Translations under genes and position numbers: made by a program
Shown: in pieces, positions 16,905 through 24,606 of the stretch
How positions within the stretch are numbered: position 1 is the first letter of the stretch
Layout of the letters: each line of letters begins with the position of its first letter
Assembly (NCBI GenBank): GCA_900552195.1
Contig: URYO01000003.1
Coordinates: 1-25,107, forward strand
Origin: an uncultured Sutterella sp.
Lineage (GTDB): Bacteria; Pseudomonadota; Gammaproteobacteria; Burkholderiales; Burkholderiaceae_F
Direction of reading: 5' to 3'
Length of the DNA: 25,107 nt
The notes under the pieces: model-generated
What the model was told of the DNA's origin: nothing
The model's database searches: none
The model's input: the letters and a program-made list of their open reading frames with translations, nothing else

Positions 16905-17546
16905 TTAGCTGCCTAAGGGTAAGTTCAGCCATGTACAAAGCACGTTCTGAAGTTGCTCAACGCCTTCTTTCTTAAGGCCTGAGAAAAGCTGGACGCTTAC
17001 ATGGTTGCCCATCGCCAGAGCTCGATCTTTAACGGTGTTTAAGACCTGACGTTTTTCCATGGTCTTGAGCTGGTCGGCTTTATTCAGCAGGAGATGAAGC
17101 TTGAGATCGGGTCTGACGGAGAGGAAATCCAATAGGAATTCGTCTGCAGGCATGAAGGGTCTTCTGGCGTCCATCACCAAAACCATACCCATCAGCTGAG
17201 GTCTTTGCTGGACGTAGCCGCCGACGAGGCCCTCCCAGTTCCTACGCGTTTCGGGAGCGGCTTTTGCATAGCCGTAGCCCGGAAGGTCGACGAGGAAGCA
17301 TTCGGGAATCCTTTGTCTCGGTATTTCTCCTTTAAGCGAGAGTTCGAAAAAATTCAAAAGCTGCGTTCTTCCGGGTGTCTTAGAAGAAAACGCCAAGCGG
17401 GACTGGCGGCAAAGAACGTTAATTGTTGTCGACTTTCCGGCGTTAGACCTTCCGGCGAATGCAATTTCAGGGAGTTCAGTCTCAGGCAGCCCCATAAGCT
17501 CTGAGACGGACATAACAAATCGTGCTGAATCAAAAAGGGCGCTCAT
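16905..17546 (-). CDS. engB: Ribosome biogenesis GTPase EngB (YsxC/YihA)
   Basis: EngB is an essential small GTPase for late 50S assembly. The 213-residue product from 17546 (MSALFDSARFVMSVSEL) aligns with E. coli YihA including the FVMS segment. G motifs in order: G1 GRSNAGKST (32-40), G2 region SKTPGRTQ (55-62), G3 DLPG (87-90), G4 NKAD (155-158), G5 SGLKK (189-193). The frame is open 24 codons further (to 17618), but the SD GAGG 6 bases before 17546 and the family N-terminus favour the shorter form; an ATG at 17558 is the only near rival. It stands between two intrinsic terminators, so it is probably monocistronic or fed by read-through from ppk2. Confidence 0.95.
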   Translation of the reverse strand: MSALFDSARFVMSVSELMGLPETELPEIAFAGRSNAGKSTTINVLCRQSRLAFSSKTPGRTQLLNFFELSLKGEIPRQRIPECFLVDLPGYGYAKAAPETRRNWEGLVGGYVQQRPQLMGMVLVMDARRPFMPADEFLLDFLSVRPDLKLHLLLNKADQLKTMEKRQVLNTVKDRALAMGNHVSVQLFSGLKKEGVEQLQNVLCTWLNLPLGS

Positions 17547-17582
17547 AAGTGACCTCATAAATAATCTGCGTAGATTAACGCA

Positions 17583-17611
17583 AAGAAGACCGCTTGTCGG
17601 CCAAGCGGTCC
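17583..17611 (-). terminator. Intrinsic terminator after ppk2
   Basis: GACCGCTTG (17588-17596) and CAAGCGGTC (17602-17610) make a perfect 9-base stem with a 5-base loop, extendable by G-U pairs. On the minus strand it is followed by TTCTTT. It starts 8 bases past the ppk2 stop. Confidence 0.75.
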
Positions 17612-17618
17612 TCTTCAA

Positions 17619-18746
17619 TTATTTTTTACCGTCCTTATCTTTTTTAGTGAGAGTACCGGTTACTGCCGCAGCACGGAAAACGATGCGAGGATCGACTTCG
17701 CCGATCTTCTTTTCGTTTTTGTCTGTGTAAGGCAGGCTGGAGAGCACAAAGCGAATAGCGTTCAAACGCGCTCTCATCTTATCGTCGCTTTCCACAACGA
17801 TCCAAGGCGCATCTACGGTATCGGTAGCAAAGAACATTTGGTTGATGTGCTTGGTGTAGTCATCCCATTTATTCAGAGAAGCCAGATCGACCGGAGAGAG
17901 TTTCCACTGTTTCAGCGGATCTTTGCGGCGCTGTCTGAAGCGGCGTTTTTGTTCTCCGCGAGTCACGTTCAGCCAGAACTTAAAGAGAATAATGTCTTCT
18001 GAGAGCAGATTGCGTTCAAAAGAAGGCACTTCTTTCATGAACGTTTCATACTGCTCCTTTGTGCAGAAGCCCATGACCGGTTCGACGACTGCTCGGTTGT
18101 ACCAGGAACGATCAAAGAAGACCATTTCACCGGCAGAGGGAAGGTGAGCGACGTAGCGCTGGAAGTACCATTGCCTTTCTTCCGTGGCCGTGGGCTTTGG
18201 AAGCGCGGCGATTCTGGCGCCTCTTGGATTCAGATGCTCGGTAAAGCGCTGGATGGTTCCGCCTTTGCCGGCTGCATCACGTCCTTCAAAAATAATGACA
18301 AGTTTTTTGCCTTTCTTTTGAATCCATGACTGCAGTTTCAGAAGTTCAATCTGCAGACTGCGAAGCTGCTTGTTGTATAGATCTCGGTTGTAACCGTTGA
18401 CGTAGGGATATTCGCCTGGCTTCAAATCCTTTCTTAGGGCGTTCATGTCAGCTGTTGCAGAGATCTTTTTATCAAAACTGCAGCAGGCATGTTCAATGAG
18501 GGATTTCAGGAGTTTCTCCTGGCCTTGCCCCGTGAGATTTCTCATGACGGCATCAGCGACTTTATCGGCGGCTGTCTCGTCCGTTGTTCGGAGGAATTGT
18601 TTTAGATACTGATACGGATTTTCGTAACCGCCAAGGTCAAACTTGGAATCTTCGAGTTCTTCCGATTTTTTTTCAACGATTACGGCATTTTGACCGTCAA
18701 TTTTTTGAGGTTCAGCTGCGTCTTTGTGCGTGACAGAGTGGTTCAT
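17619..18746 (-). CDS. ppk2: Polyphosphate kinase 2 (class I PPK2)
   Basis: PPK2 enzymes use polyphosphate to phosphorylate nucleotides (class I mainly NDP to NTP) or run in reverse. The 375-residue product has an N-terminal extension of about 110 residues, then the P-loop kinase core. Motifs seen: Walker A GRDAAGKGG (155-163), Walker B FFDRSWYNR (210-218), and the lid RRKDPLKQWKLSPVD (273-287). The ATG at 18746 follows a strong SD (GGAGG); an in-frame TTG at 18764 lies before that SD and is rejected. A possible promoter (TTGACA at 18818-18823) lies just upstream on the same strand. Class I is inferred from the single core domain and the motif set; the substrate is not provable from sequence. 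Confidence 0.93.
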   Translation of the reverse strand: MNHSVTHKDAAEPQKIDGQNAVIVEKKSEELEDSKFDLGGYENPYQYLKQFLRTTDETAADKVADAVMRNLTGQGQEKLLKSLIEHACCSFDKKISATADMNALRKDLKPGEYPYVNGYNRDLYNKQLRSLQIELLKLQSWIQKKGKKLVIIFEGRDAAGKGGTIQRFTEHLNPRGARIAALPKPTATEERQWYFQRYVAHLPSAGEMVFFDRSWYNRAVVEPVMGFCTKEQYETFMKEVPSFERNLLSEDIILFKFWLNVTRGEQKRRFRQRRKDPLKQWKLSPVDLASLNKWDDYTKHINQMFFATDTVDAPWIVVESDDKMRARLNAIRFVLSSLPYTDKNEKKIGEVDPRIVFRAAAVTGTLTKKDKDGKK

Positions 18747-18792
18747 TGTTTCCTCCCCCTCCAAAATAAACTGATCAAACCATTCTATGTAA

Positions 18793-18823
18793 GTTGTACG
18801 GAGATAGAAGAAAATGTTGTCAA
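18793..18823 (-). promoter_or_regulatory. Possible ppk2 promoter
   Basis: On the minus strand, a perfect TTGACA (18818-18823) is followed after 19 bases by TACAAC (18793-18798). The spacer is long and the -10 imperfect, so the exact -10 is uncertain. It lies between the guaC terminator and ppk2, where a promoter is needed. Confidence 0.4.
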
Positions 18824-18832
18824 TTCAGGCAC

Positions 18833-18856
18833 AAAAAGGCCGCCACAAGGGCGGCC
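18833..18856 (-). terminator. Intrinsic terminator after guaC
   Basis: GGCCGCC (18838-18844) and GGCGGCC (18850-18856) form a perfect 7-base GC stem with a 5-base loop. On the minus strand it is followed by TTTTT (complement of 18833-18837). It lies 19 bases past the guaC stop. Confidence 0.87.
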
Positions 18857-18875
18857 GTGAGGAAAAGTCTATTGA

Positions 18876-19916
18876 TTACGACTTACCGAAGACCTCGTTT
18901 AACTGCTGAGTAACACGGACGAAAGTCGTGCGTTTCGTGAGTTCTTTCAGTCGACGGGCACCGACATATGTGCAGGCCGAGCGGACGCCGCCGAGGATTT
19001 CCTGAACGGTGTCTGCAACGGGACCGCGGTCTTCAAGGTAGACCGTCTTTCCTTCTGCTGCACGATATTTAGCAACTCCGCCGGAATATTTGTCCATAGC
19101 GGATTTGCTGCTCATTCCGTAGAAAGAACGGTAGACCTTTCCGTCTTTTTCGATGACCTCACCGCCGCTTTCATTGTGGCCGGCGAGCATGCCGCCGAGC
19201 ATCACGAAGTCTGCGCCGCCGCCGAAGGCTTTGGCGATATCTCCCGGACGAGTGCAGCCGCCGTCGGAGCAGATGAGGCCTCCCAGACCGTGAGCTGCGT
19301 CTGCGCATTCAATGATGGCGGAGAGCTGGGGATAACCGACGCCGGTCATCTTGCGAGTGGTGCAAACCGAACCCGGGCCGATGCCGACTTTAACGATATC
19401 AGCGCCCGCCAGGATCAATTCTTCCGTCATGTCGCCGGTGACGACGTTGCCGGCCATGATGGCAAGGTGCGGGAATTCTTCTCTGATTTTGGAGACGAAA
19501 TCGACGAAAATCTCCGTGTAGCCGTTGGCGACGTCGATACAGAGGTACTCGATAGCCCCTGGCGCACGTTCCATGACTGCTTTGAATTTCTTCAAATCGT
19601 TGTCCGTGATGCCCATGGAATAGAAGGCAGTGGACTTGCGTTTGAGACCATTGAAATAGGCGACATACTCGTCCTCAGAGTAATGTTTGTGGAGCGCCAC
19701 GGAAAGATCGTATTTTCCCAGGGCCTCAGCCATTTCAAAGGTTCCGGTGGTGTCCATGTTGGCAGCAATGATAGGGACGCCGGAGTATTCAACTCTGCTG
19801 TTGCGCAGTGTAAAAGGTCGGATTAAATCGACATTGGAGCGGCTCGAAAGCGTTGAACGTTTCGGACGAATGAGAACGTCTTTAAAGTCAAGTTTAACTT
19901 CGTTTTCAATATGCAT
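18876..19916 (-). CDS. guaC: GMP reductase
   Basis: GuaC converts GMP to IMP and ammonia with NADPH, returning guanine nucleotides to the shared purine pool. The 346-residue product matches the E. coli enzyme length (347). It carries the catalytic loop [13 protein letters not shown] with Cys185 and Thr187. [11 protein letters not shown] at the N-terminus, [20 protein letters not shown] and the ending [11 protein letters not shown] are also diagnostic. There is no CBS pair, so it is not IMP dehydrogenase. The start at 19916 ([13 protein letters not shown]) fits the family, but the SD is weak. The frame is open to a TTG at 19970, also without an SD. A 535-base gap lies upstream. Confidence 0.95.
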   Translation of the reverse strand: MHIENEVKLDFKDVLIRPKRSTLSSRSNVDLIRPFTLRNSRVEYSGVPIIAANMDTTGTFEMAEALGKYDLSVALHKHYSEDEYVAYFNGLKRKSTAFYSMGITDNDLKKFKAVMERAPGAIEYLCIDVANGYTEIFVDFVSKIREEFPHLAIMAGNVVTGDMTEELILAGADIVKVGIGPGSVCTTRKMTGVGYPQLSAIIECADAAHGLGGLICSDGGCTRPGDIAKAFGGGADFVMLGGMLAGHNESGGEVIEKDGKVYRSFYGMSSKSAMDKYSGGVAKYRAAEGKTVYLEDRGPVADTVQEILGGVRSACTYVGARRLKELTKRTTFVRVTQQLNEVFGKS

Positions 19917-20029
19917 CGGAAAAGTCTCAGTCAGGCAGTTTTTAACGACACATTCTCCCACGGAAAGCAAGAATAAAGGCGAAGGACTAACTTAAATAGG
20001 TAAAGAAAAGCAAGCGTATTTATCAAGTT

Positions 20030-20152
20030 GTGAGATCTGCAGGCAAGAAGCCTCTGCACAAGACTTACTCTTTTCGTCAACTGTCCTCAGAAGGATCCCT
20101 CGGGGGCGCCTCGTAGAACAGTTGACGGAGAAAGGAAGAGTCTTCGCCTCAC
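20030..20152 (+). ncRNA. Candidate structured RNA (three-way junction), unknown family
   Basis: A closing stem GTGAG (20030-20034) with CTCAC (20148-20152) encloses two hairpins. The first is TGCA-GGC with GCC-TC-TGCA (20038-20058). The second is a long rod: AAGACT (20060-20065) with AGTCTT (20139-20144), an inner stem 20069-20074/20130-20135, and GTCAACTGT (20076-20084) with ACAGTTGAC (20118-20126), capped by a CCC/GGG loop. Three pairs are G-U only on the plus strand, which favours a plus-strand RNA. No clear promoter or T-run terminator is present, so expression is unproven; it could also be a folded guaC leader read from the other strand. Confidence 0.35.
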
Positions 20153-20183
20153 TTAGTTAATGTTGAGAAAGTAAGCTCTAGTG

Positions 20184-20334
20184 TTAGAAGCTGTACTTCA
20201 AACCTATCATACTGTAGTCGTGCGTTGTATTTTCGGACGTCATGAGCTGGGTTGGTCCTCAAGTCCGTGCGAGCTTTTGTACCATCGGCAGGTTGCGGGA
20301 TGTAGACTCGTTCAGTGAACAGAAAATCGTGCAC
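20184..20334 (-). pseudogene. Probable decayed C-terminal end of an outer-membrane porin
   Basis: On the minus strand one frame ends ENTTHDYSMIGLKYSF followed by TAA (20184-20186). An aromatic-rich last strand ending in Phe is the sorting signal of beta-barrel outer-membrane proteins. Upstream the frame is blocked by a TGA (20259-20261). A different frame there reads FLFTERVYIPQPADGTKA, resembling the penultimate strand and loop of betaproteobacterial porins. This suggests one frameshift and loss of everything upstream of about 20334. The call rests on pattern recognition over roughly 50 residues; chance is possible. Confidence 0.4.
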
Positions 20335-20400
20335 GATTACTTTTTCTTCAGCTCCGCGTTATTCTCGGCTTCCTCAGTCATTTGACCATGACGGTATCAG

Positions 20401-20435
20401 AAGAAAATAGGCTTCTGTCCTGAGCAGAAGCCTAT
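20401..20435 (-). terminator. Intrinsic terminator after lysA
   Basis: ATAGGCTTCTG (20407-20417) and CAGAAGCCTAT (20425-20435) form a perfect 11-base stem with a 7-base loop. On the minus strand it is followed by TTTCTT. It starts 16 bases past the lysA stop. Confidence 0.87.
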
Positions 20436-20451
20436 GGTTAAGAGAATCGTG

Positions 20452-21765
20452 CTATTGATCAGTGAGGCCGTCTGAGCCAATCTGAGTGTCGGTGACGAGA
20501 ATTTCATCAGAGAAAAGTTCTTCGGCACACTGCCGCTTACGAATAAGGACAGCCCTGTTTCCGTCGACTAAGACCTCGGCCGGCAGACAGCGTGAATTGT
20601 AGTTGGAGGCCATAGACATCCCGTAGGCTCCTGCGCTTAATAGTGCCAAGAGGTCTCCCTCCTGAACATTCAGCAGACGGTCTTTTCCAAGCCAATCGCC
20701 GGTTTCACAGACAGGACCGACGACGTAGCAATAAGTTTCTTTTTCTTCCTTTTTGGGTGTGACCGGAACGATTTGCATCCATGCCTGGTAAAGCGTAGGT
20801 CGGATCATATCATTCATGCCGCAGTCAACTATGCAGAAGTTTTTCAGCTCGCCCTGTTTCATGTACTGTACAGTCATCAACAGAGCTCCGCTGTTTCCGA
20901 CCAAAGAGCGGCCGGCTTCAAAGATCATTTCTTTATCGCCGTAACCTCGTTTGACTAGGACCCTGCGTAAGGCGGCCACAAGGACCGTCGGACTTGGAAC
21001 TGCTTCGTTACTGTACTGAATGCCCAGGCCGCCCCCGAAATCGATATGCTGAAGATCAATCCTGTTCAGGCGAAGCTTGTCGAGAAGGGTGCAAAGCTTT
21101 TCGCAGGCATCCACAAAAGGCGCGGTATCCGTAATCTGAGAACCGATGTGGCAGTCAATGCCCACGACCTCAAGTTCAGGACTGCGGGAGGCTTTTAAAT
21201 AAAGCTCGACAGCCTGATCGTAGGCGATACCGAATTTGTTTTTCTTGAGACCGGTAGAAATGTAGGGGTGCGTCTTAGCGTCCACATCCGGATTGACGCG
21301 GAAAGAAACACGAGCCTTCTTACCTTTCTTTTGAGCAACGGCAATGACTCGATCTAATTCGGCCGGAGATTCAATATTGAAGCATTTGATATCGGCGTCG
21401 AGCGCGGCTTCAATTTCATGATAAGTCTTGGCGACACCCGAAAAAATCACTTTGCTCGTATCGCATCCGGCGGCTTGAATTCGGCGCAGTTCTCCCTCGG
21501 AGACGATATCGAATCCGGCACCCAGTTTCCCGAGAAGTCGAATGATGGAAAGATTCGAATTTGCTTTAACGGCAAAGCACATCAAATGCTTATAGGGCTC
21601 CAGAGGCTTTTGATAGCTCTGAAAAGCATTGACGATGGCTTGTTTGGAATAAACGTATAAAGGAGTTCCGAAGCGGGCCGCGAGATCTTTTAACGGGACG
21701 TTTTCGCACCAAAGAGTACCGTCCTTCCAGGCGAACTCTCGGTCATTAGGAAGAGAGAGATTCAT
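20452..21765 (-). CDS. lysA: Diaminopimelate decarboxylase
   Basis: LysA removes CO2 from meso-diaminopimelate to give lysine, the last step of the pathway, and uses pyridoxal phosphate (PLP). The 437-residue product is of usual length. Lys68 in CFAVKANSN binds PLP. Further signatures are HIGSQITD, DFGGGLGIQY, EAGRSLVGNSG (the phosphate-binding region), GPVCETGDW with the active-site Cys from the partner subunit, and AYGMSMASNYNSR. The start MNLSLPNDREFAW has only a weak SD. lptM ends 26 bases upstream and is probably co-transcribed, an arrangement (lptM-lysA) common in proteobacteria. Confidence 0.96.
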   Translation of the reverse strand: MNLSLPNDREFAWKDGTLWCENVPLKDLAARFGTPLYVYSKQAIVNAFQSYQKPLEPYKHLMCFAVKANSNLSIIRLLGKLGAGFDIVSEGELRRIQAAGCDTSKVIFSGVAKTYHEIEAALDADIKCFNIESPAELDRVIAVAQKKGKKARVSFRVNPDVDAKTHPYISTGLKKNKFGIAYDQAVELYLKASRSPELEVVGIDCHIGSQITDTAPFVDACEKLCTLLDKLRLNRIDLQHIDFGGGLGIQYSNEAVPSPTVLVAALRRVLVKRGYGDKEMIFEAGRSLVGNSGALLMTVQYMKQGELKNFCIVDCGMNDMIRPTLYQAWMQIVPVTPKKEEKETYCYVVGPVCETGDWLGKDRLLNVQEGDLLALLSAGAYGMSMASNYNSRCLPAEVLVDGNRAVLIRKRQCAEELFSDEILVTDTQIGSDGLTDQ

Positions 21766-21791
21766 CTTTGTCTTGAACCCATGAATATGTG

Positions 21792-22103
21792 TTAGTAAGC
21801 CGTCGACATCGGATTATTCGGCGCAGAGCGCAGAGGACTTGTGACGCTGTCGGGCAGCTGCTCAGTTGCGTCTTCCGGATTTTTGTCAGTTCCTTCTGCT
21901 GGTAAAGCTTCATCCTGTGCCTTTTGAGCGGCATCAGCGGGAGCGGCACCGACCGTGTCTTCTCCTGTCATTTCGTTGATTTGCTGTCCAATTCGAGAGA
22001 GGTACGAATCATTCGGGTTAGGCGGCAGGTACAGAGGACCTTTGATTCCGCAGCCTGTTAAGAGAAGGCACGGAAAGAATAAAATGAGGGAACGTTTCAG
22101 CAT
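21792..22103 (-). CDS. lptM: LptM (YifL-like) small outer-membrane lipoprotein
   Basis: LptM is a lipoprotein that helps LptD mature in the LPS-exporting LptDE complex. This 103-residue product starts MLKRSLILFFPCLL and has a lipobox LTGC with Cys18. The motif CGIKGPLYLPP directly after the lipidated Cys is the family hallmark. The remainder is a low-complexity tail rich in Ala, Asp, Glu and Pro with no known domain. The start at 22103 is fixed by the lipobox geometry; no SD is visible. Its start codon is only 16 bases from the divergent cyaY start. Confidence 0.9.
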   Translation of the reverse strand: MLKRSLILFFPCLLLTGCGIKGPLYLPPNPNDSYLSRIGQQINEMTGEDTVGAAPADAAQKAQDEALPAEGTDKNPEDATEQLPDSVTSPLRSAPNNPMSTAY

Positions 22104-22119
22104 AATTGACAAATCTACC

Positions 22120-22413
22120 ATGACAAAAAGAGATTTTATCGAGTTATCGGAGAAAACCTTCAACGATATTGAGCAATTAGTTGATGACCAATATCCCGAT
22201 GTGGATTTTGATCGTGAAGGCAATGTCCTGACTCTGACACTTGAGGATGGCAAAGTCGTTGTGATTAACCGTCAGGAAGCTATGGAAGAGATGTGGCTGG
22301 CTTCTCCTTTGGGAGGAATGCATTTTTACTATGACGCCGCCGGTGTTCTCGTGAACTACCGCAAAGGTGAAAAGCCCTTTGCAGAATGTCTGAAAGAAGC
22401 GCTGGAGAGCTGA
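22120..22413 (+). CDS. cyaY: Frataxin homologue CyaY
   Basis: CyaY binds iron and the IscS desulfurase and modulates iron-sulfur cluster assembly. The 97-residue product (E. coli 106) starts MTKRDFIELSEKTFNDIEQL, with an acidic first helix. It then has the frataxin core: VLTLTLEDGKVVVINRQEAMEE, followed by MWLASPLGGMHFYYD. The frame is open far upstream across lptM, but the ATG at 22120 gives the family N-terminus. No SD precedes it. Its divergence from lptM-lysA is a known proteobacterial arrangement. Only one base separates its stop from the folP start, so it heads a tight cluster. Confidence 0.93.
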   Translation: MTKRDFIELSEKTFNDIEQLVDDQYPDVDFDREGNVLTLTLEDGKVVVINRQEAMEEMWLASPLGGMHFYYDAAGVLVNYRKGEKPFAECLKEALES

Positions 22414-22414
22414 G

Positions 22415-23263
22415 ATGGTTCAGAAGTTTTGGCAGTGCCGCGATCGGAGCATCGATCTGTCCTCTCCAAAAATCATGGGCATCGTCAACGTCACTCCTGA
22501 TTCATTCAGTGACGGCGGTAAATATTATTCCTCTGCACAAGCGATAGAACATGGTCTTCAGCTGGCAGAGGAGGGCGCTGATATTTTAGATATCGGCGGA
22601 GAATCAACTCGCCCGGGAGCGGAAGAAGTAAGCGTTCACTCTGAGTTGGAACGTGTGATCCCTGTGATTGAGGCACTGAGCGCACGCGGCCTAGTGGTTT
22701 CGGTGGATACCAGTAAACCGGAAGTGATGACTGCGGCAGCTCAGGTCGGCGCACAGATTATTAATGATGTTTATGCGCTTCGTCGTGACGGCGCATTAGA
22801 AGCTGCAGAGAAGAGCGGATGCGGTGTGTGTCTGATGCACATGCAGGGGGAACCGCGCACAATGCAGAAGAATCCCGTTTACACGGATTTGCTGTCTGAG
22901 GTGAAGAGCTTTCTGGCTGAGAGAGCTCGGGCGTTGACGGATCTCGGAGTTTCAGCGGAAAAAATCGTCTTGGATCCGGGATTCGGATTCGGGAAGACGG
23001 TGTCACAGAACTTTGAACTGCTTGCAAAGACAGAAGATTTTTTATCATTAGGCTATCCGCTTTTGTACGGCATGAGCCGAAAGTCTTCGCTCGGAGCTGT
23101 TACCGGAATTACGAAAGCCGAAGAACGTCTGATTTCTTCGGTGACGGCGCATTTGCTCGCTGTCGAAAGAGGCGCGTCGATTGTACGAGTTCACGACGTT
23201 AAGCAAATGAAAGAAGCGCTCACAATATACAAGGCGATGGTTCACTACAAGGATTTGAAATGA
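22415..23263 (+). CDS. folP: Dihydropteroate synthase
   Basis: FolP condenses p-aminobenzoate with dihydropterin pyrophosphate in folate synthesis and is the sulfonamide target. The 282-residue product has, in order: [15 protein letters not shown] (21-35), [67 protein letters not shown] and [10 protein letters not shown]. These cover the pterin, phosphate and pABA-binding loops, with no insertion seen in the resistance-prone loops. The stop overlaps the glmM start in an ATGA junction. The usual companion upstream, ftsH, is absent; cyaY takes that place. Confidence 0.97.
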   Translation: MVQKFWQCRDRSIDLSSPKIMGIVNVTPDSFSDGGKYYSSAQAIEHGLQLAEEGADILDIGGESTRPGAEEVSVHSELERVIPVIEALSARGLVVSVDTSKPEVMTAAAQVGAQIINDVYALRRDGALEAAEKSGCGVCLMHMQGEPRTMQKNPVYTDLLSEVKSFLAERARALTDLGVSAEKIVLDPGFGFGKTVSQNFELLAKTEDFLSLGYPLLYGMSRKSSLGAVTGITKAEERLISSVTAHLLAVERGASIVRVHDVKQMKEALTIYKAMVHYKDLK

Positions 23264-24597
23264 GTCGAAAATATTTTGGAACGGACGGAGTTAGAGGCAG
23301 AGTCGGACAAACTCCGATTACGCCAGAATTTGCCATGCTTTTGGCACAGGCTGCCGGCCGTATTCTTAAGCAGCAGACAACCGACGGGGAGGTCGGAGTT
23401 TTTATTGGAAAAGATACCCGCGTCTCGGGTTACATGTTGGAAGCCGCCCTTCAGGCCGGATTCTTAAGCGCCGGCGTAGACGTGATGCTCGGCGGTCCGC
23501 TTCCGACACCGGCTGTTGCCTATCTCACAAGAGCACAGAGACTGAGTGCCGGTGTTGTCATCTCCGCCTCTCATAATCCCTTCTATGACAACGGCATTAA
23601 GTTTTTCTCGGACAAAGGCACCAAGCTGCCTGATGAAATGGAACTGCAGATTGAAAAAGAAATGGACCGCGGTTTCAGCTGTGTAGACAGCGCTCGTCTC
23701 GGAAAAGCTCGCCGTCTTGATGACGCGGCAGGCCGCTATGTCGAATTCTGCAAGAGCACTTTCCCGTCAGATCTGGATTTGAAGGGCTTCAAGATTTATG
23801 TGGACTGCGCCAACGGCGCTGCCTACCACATTGCGCCGGATGTCTATCATGAACTCGGTGCGACCGTCGTTTGCGGAGGTAATACACCTGACGGATTCAA
23901 TATTAATGAAGGTGTCGGCGCAACCCATACGGAAACGCTTCCGGATCGCGTTCAGAAGGCCGGCTGCGATATCGGTATTGCGCTGGACGGAGATGCCGAC
24001 CGTCTGATCATGGCTGACCGCCATCAGGTCTACAACGGCGATCAGTTGCTTTATCTCATTGCTAAGGATCGTTTGAACCGCGGCGAACTGAAAGGTGTCG
24101 TCGGTACACTCATGACGAACTTTGCGATTGAAAAGCAGTTCAAGACGCTCGGCGTTCCGTTCCACCGCGCTAAGGTCGGAGACCGTTATGTTTTAGAAAT
24201 CATGCTTAAAGAAGGCATTGATTTAGGCGGAGAAGGCTCTGGCCACCTCATTATTTTGGATAAGCAGACCACCGGTGACGGTATTGTTTCTAGTCTCCAA
24301 GTTCTGTCTGTGCTCGCTCGCAACCGCTCTACGCTCGAATTCGTTCTTTCTGAAGTTGCTCTGACGCCGCAGGTTTTGATTAACCGCAGATATAAAGCCG
24401 GTTACGTTTGGAACGAAGACCAGGCACTGCTTGACGCAATCAAGGCTGTTTCGAAAGAGCTGGAAGGAAAAGGCAGAGTTTTAGTGCGCGCTTCGGGGAC
24501 GGAACCGTTGGTCCGTGTTATGGTGGAATGCGAAGATATCGGTGAAGCGAAAAAGCACGCTCAGGCATTAGCCGAACTCATTCCGCTCGAAGCTTAA
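23260..24597 (+). CDS. glmM: Phosphoglucosamine mutase
   Basis: GlmM turns glucosamine-6-phosphate into glucosamine-1-phosphate, feeding UDP-GlcNAc for peptidoglycan and LPS. The 445-residue length is exact for the family. Start [16 protein letters not shown] is canonical. Ser102 in [18 protein letters not shown] is the phosphorylated catalytic serine. The metal loop is [10 protein letters not shown]; the sugar-binding loop is GEGSGHLI; the phosphate-binding end is [14 protein letters not shown]. It overlaps folP by 4 bases and is followed 9 bases later by phoB. Confidence 0.98.
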   Translation: MSRKYFGTDGVRGRVGQTPITPEFAMLLAQAAGRILKQQTTDGEVGVFIGKDTRVSGYMLEAALQAGFLSAGVDVMLGGPLPTPAVAYLTRAQRLSAGVVISASHNPFYDNGIKFFSDKGTKLPDEMELQIEKEMDRGFSCVDSARLGKARRLDDAAGRYVEFCKSTFPSDLDLKGFKIYVDCANGAAYHIAPDVYHELGATVVCGGNTPDGFNINEGVGATHTETLPDRVQKAGCDIGIALDGDADRLIMADRHQVYNGDQLLYLIAKDRLNRGELKGVVGTLMTNFAIEKQFKTLGVPFHRAKVGDRYVLEIMLKEGIDLGGEGSGHLIILDKQTTGDGIVSSLQVLSVLARNRSTLEFVLSEVALTPQVLINRRYKAGYVWNEDQALLDAIKAVSKELEGKGRVLVRASGTEPLVRVMVECEDIGEAKKHAQALAELIPLEA

Positions 24598-24606
24598 GGA
24601 GAGATG

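Larger units (their letters stand above)
19917..20451. other. 535-base gap between guaC and lysA without an intact gene
   Basis: Contents from left to right: the guaC leader (no convincing promoter seen), a candidate folded RNA at 20030-20152, a probable porin C-terminal remnant on the minus strand at 20184-20334, a stretch with nothing recognisable (20335-20400) and the lysA terminator. No tRNA, tmRNA, SRP or RNase P signature was found. Confidence 0.6.

Noticed and set aside
19176..19826. 216-codon open frame antisense to guaC
   Set aside because: It shadows the conserved GMP reductase catalytic region; composition is an artefact of the opposite strand.
19917..20040. Purine riboswitch or clear promoter before guaC
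   Set aside because: I could not find the conserved loop-loop core of a purine aptamer, nor a -35/-10 pair with correct spacing; TTGATA and TTGCTT hexamers lack suitable -10 boxes.
20030..20152. 6S, SRP, tmRNA or tRNA identity for the folded element
   Set aside because: No GGTTCGA-type T-loop, no SRP tetraloop/helix 8 pattern, no tmRNA end and no large central bubble as in 6S RNA.
20149..20334. 61-codon minus-strand frame as an intact gene
   Set aside because: GTG start right after a stop and no SD. Part of it resembles a porin strand, but the porin ending is in another frame, so a relic fits better than a gene.
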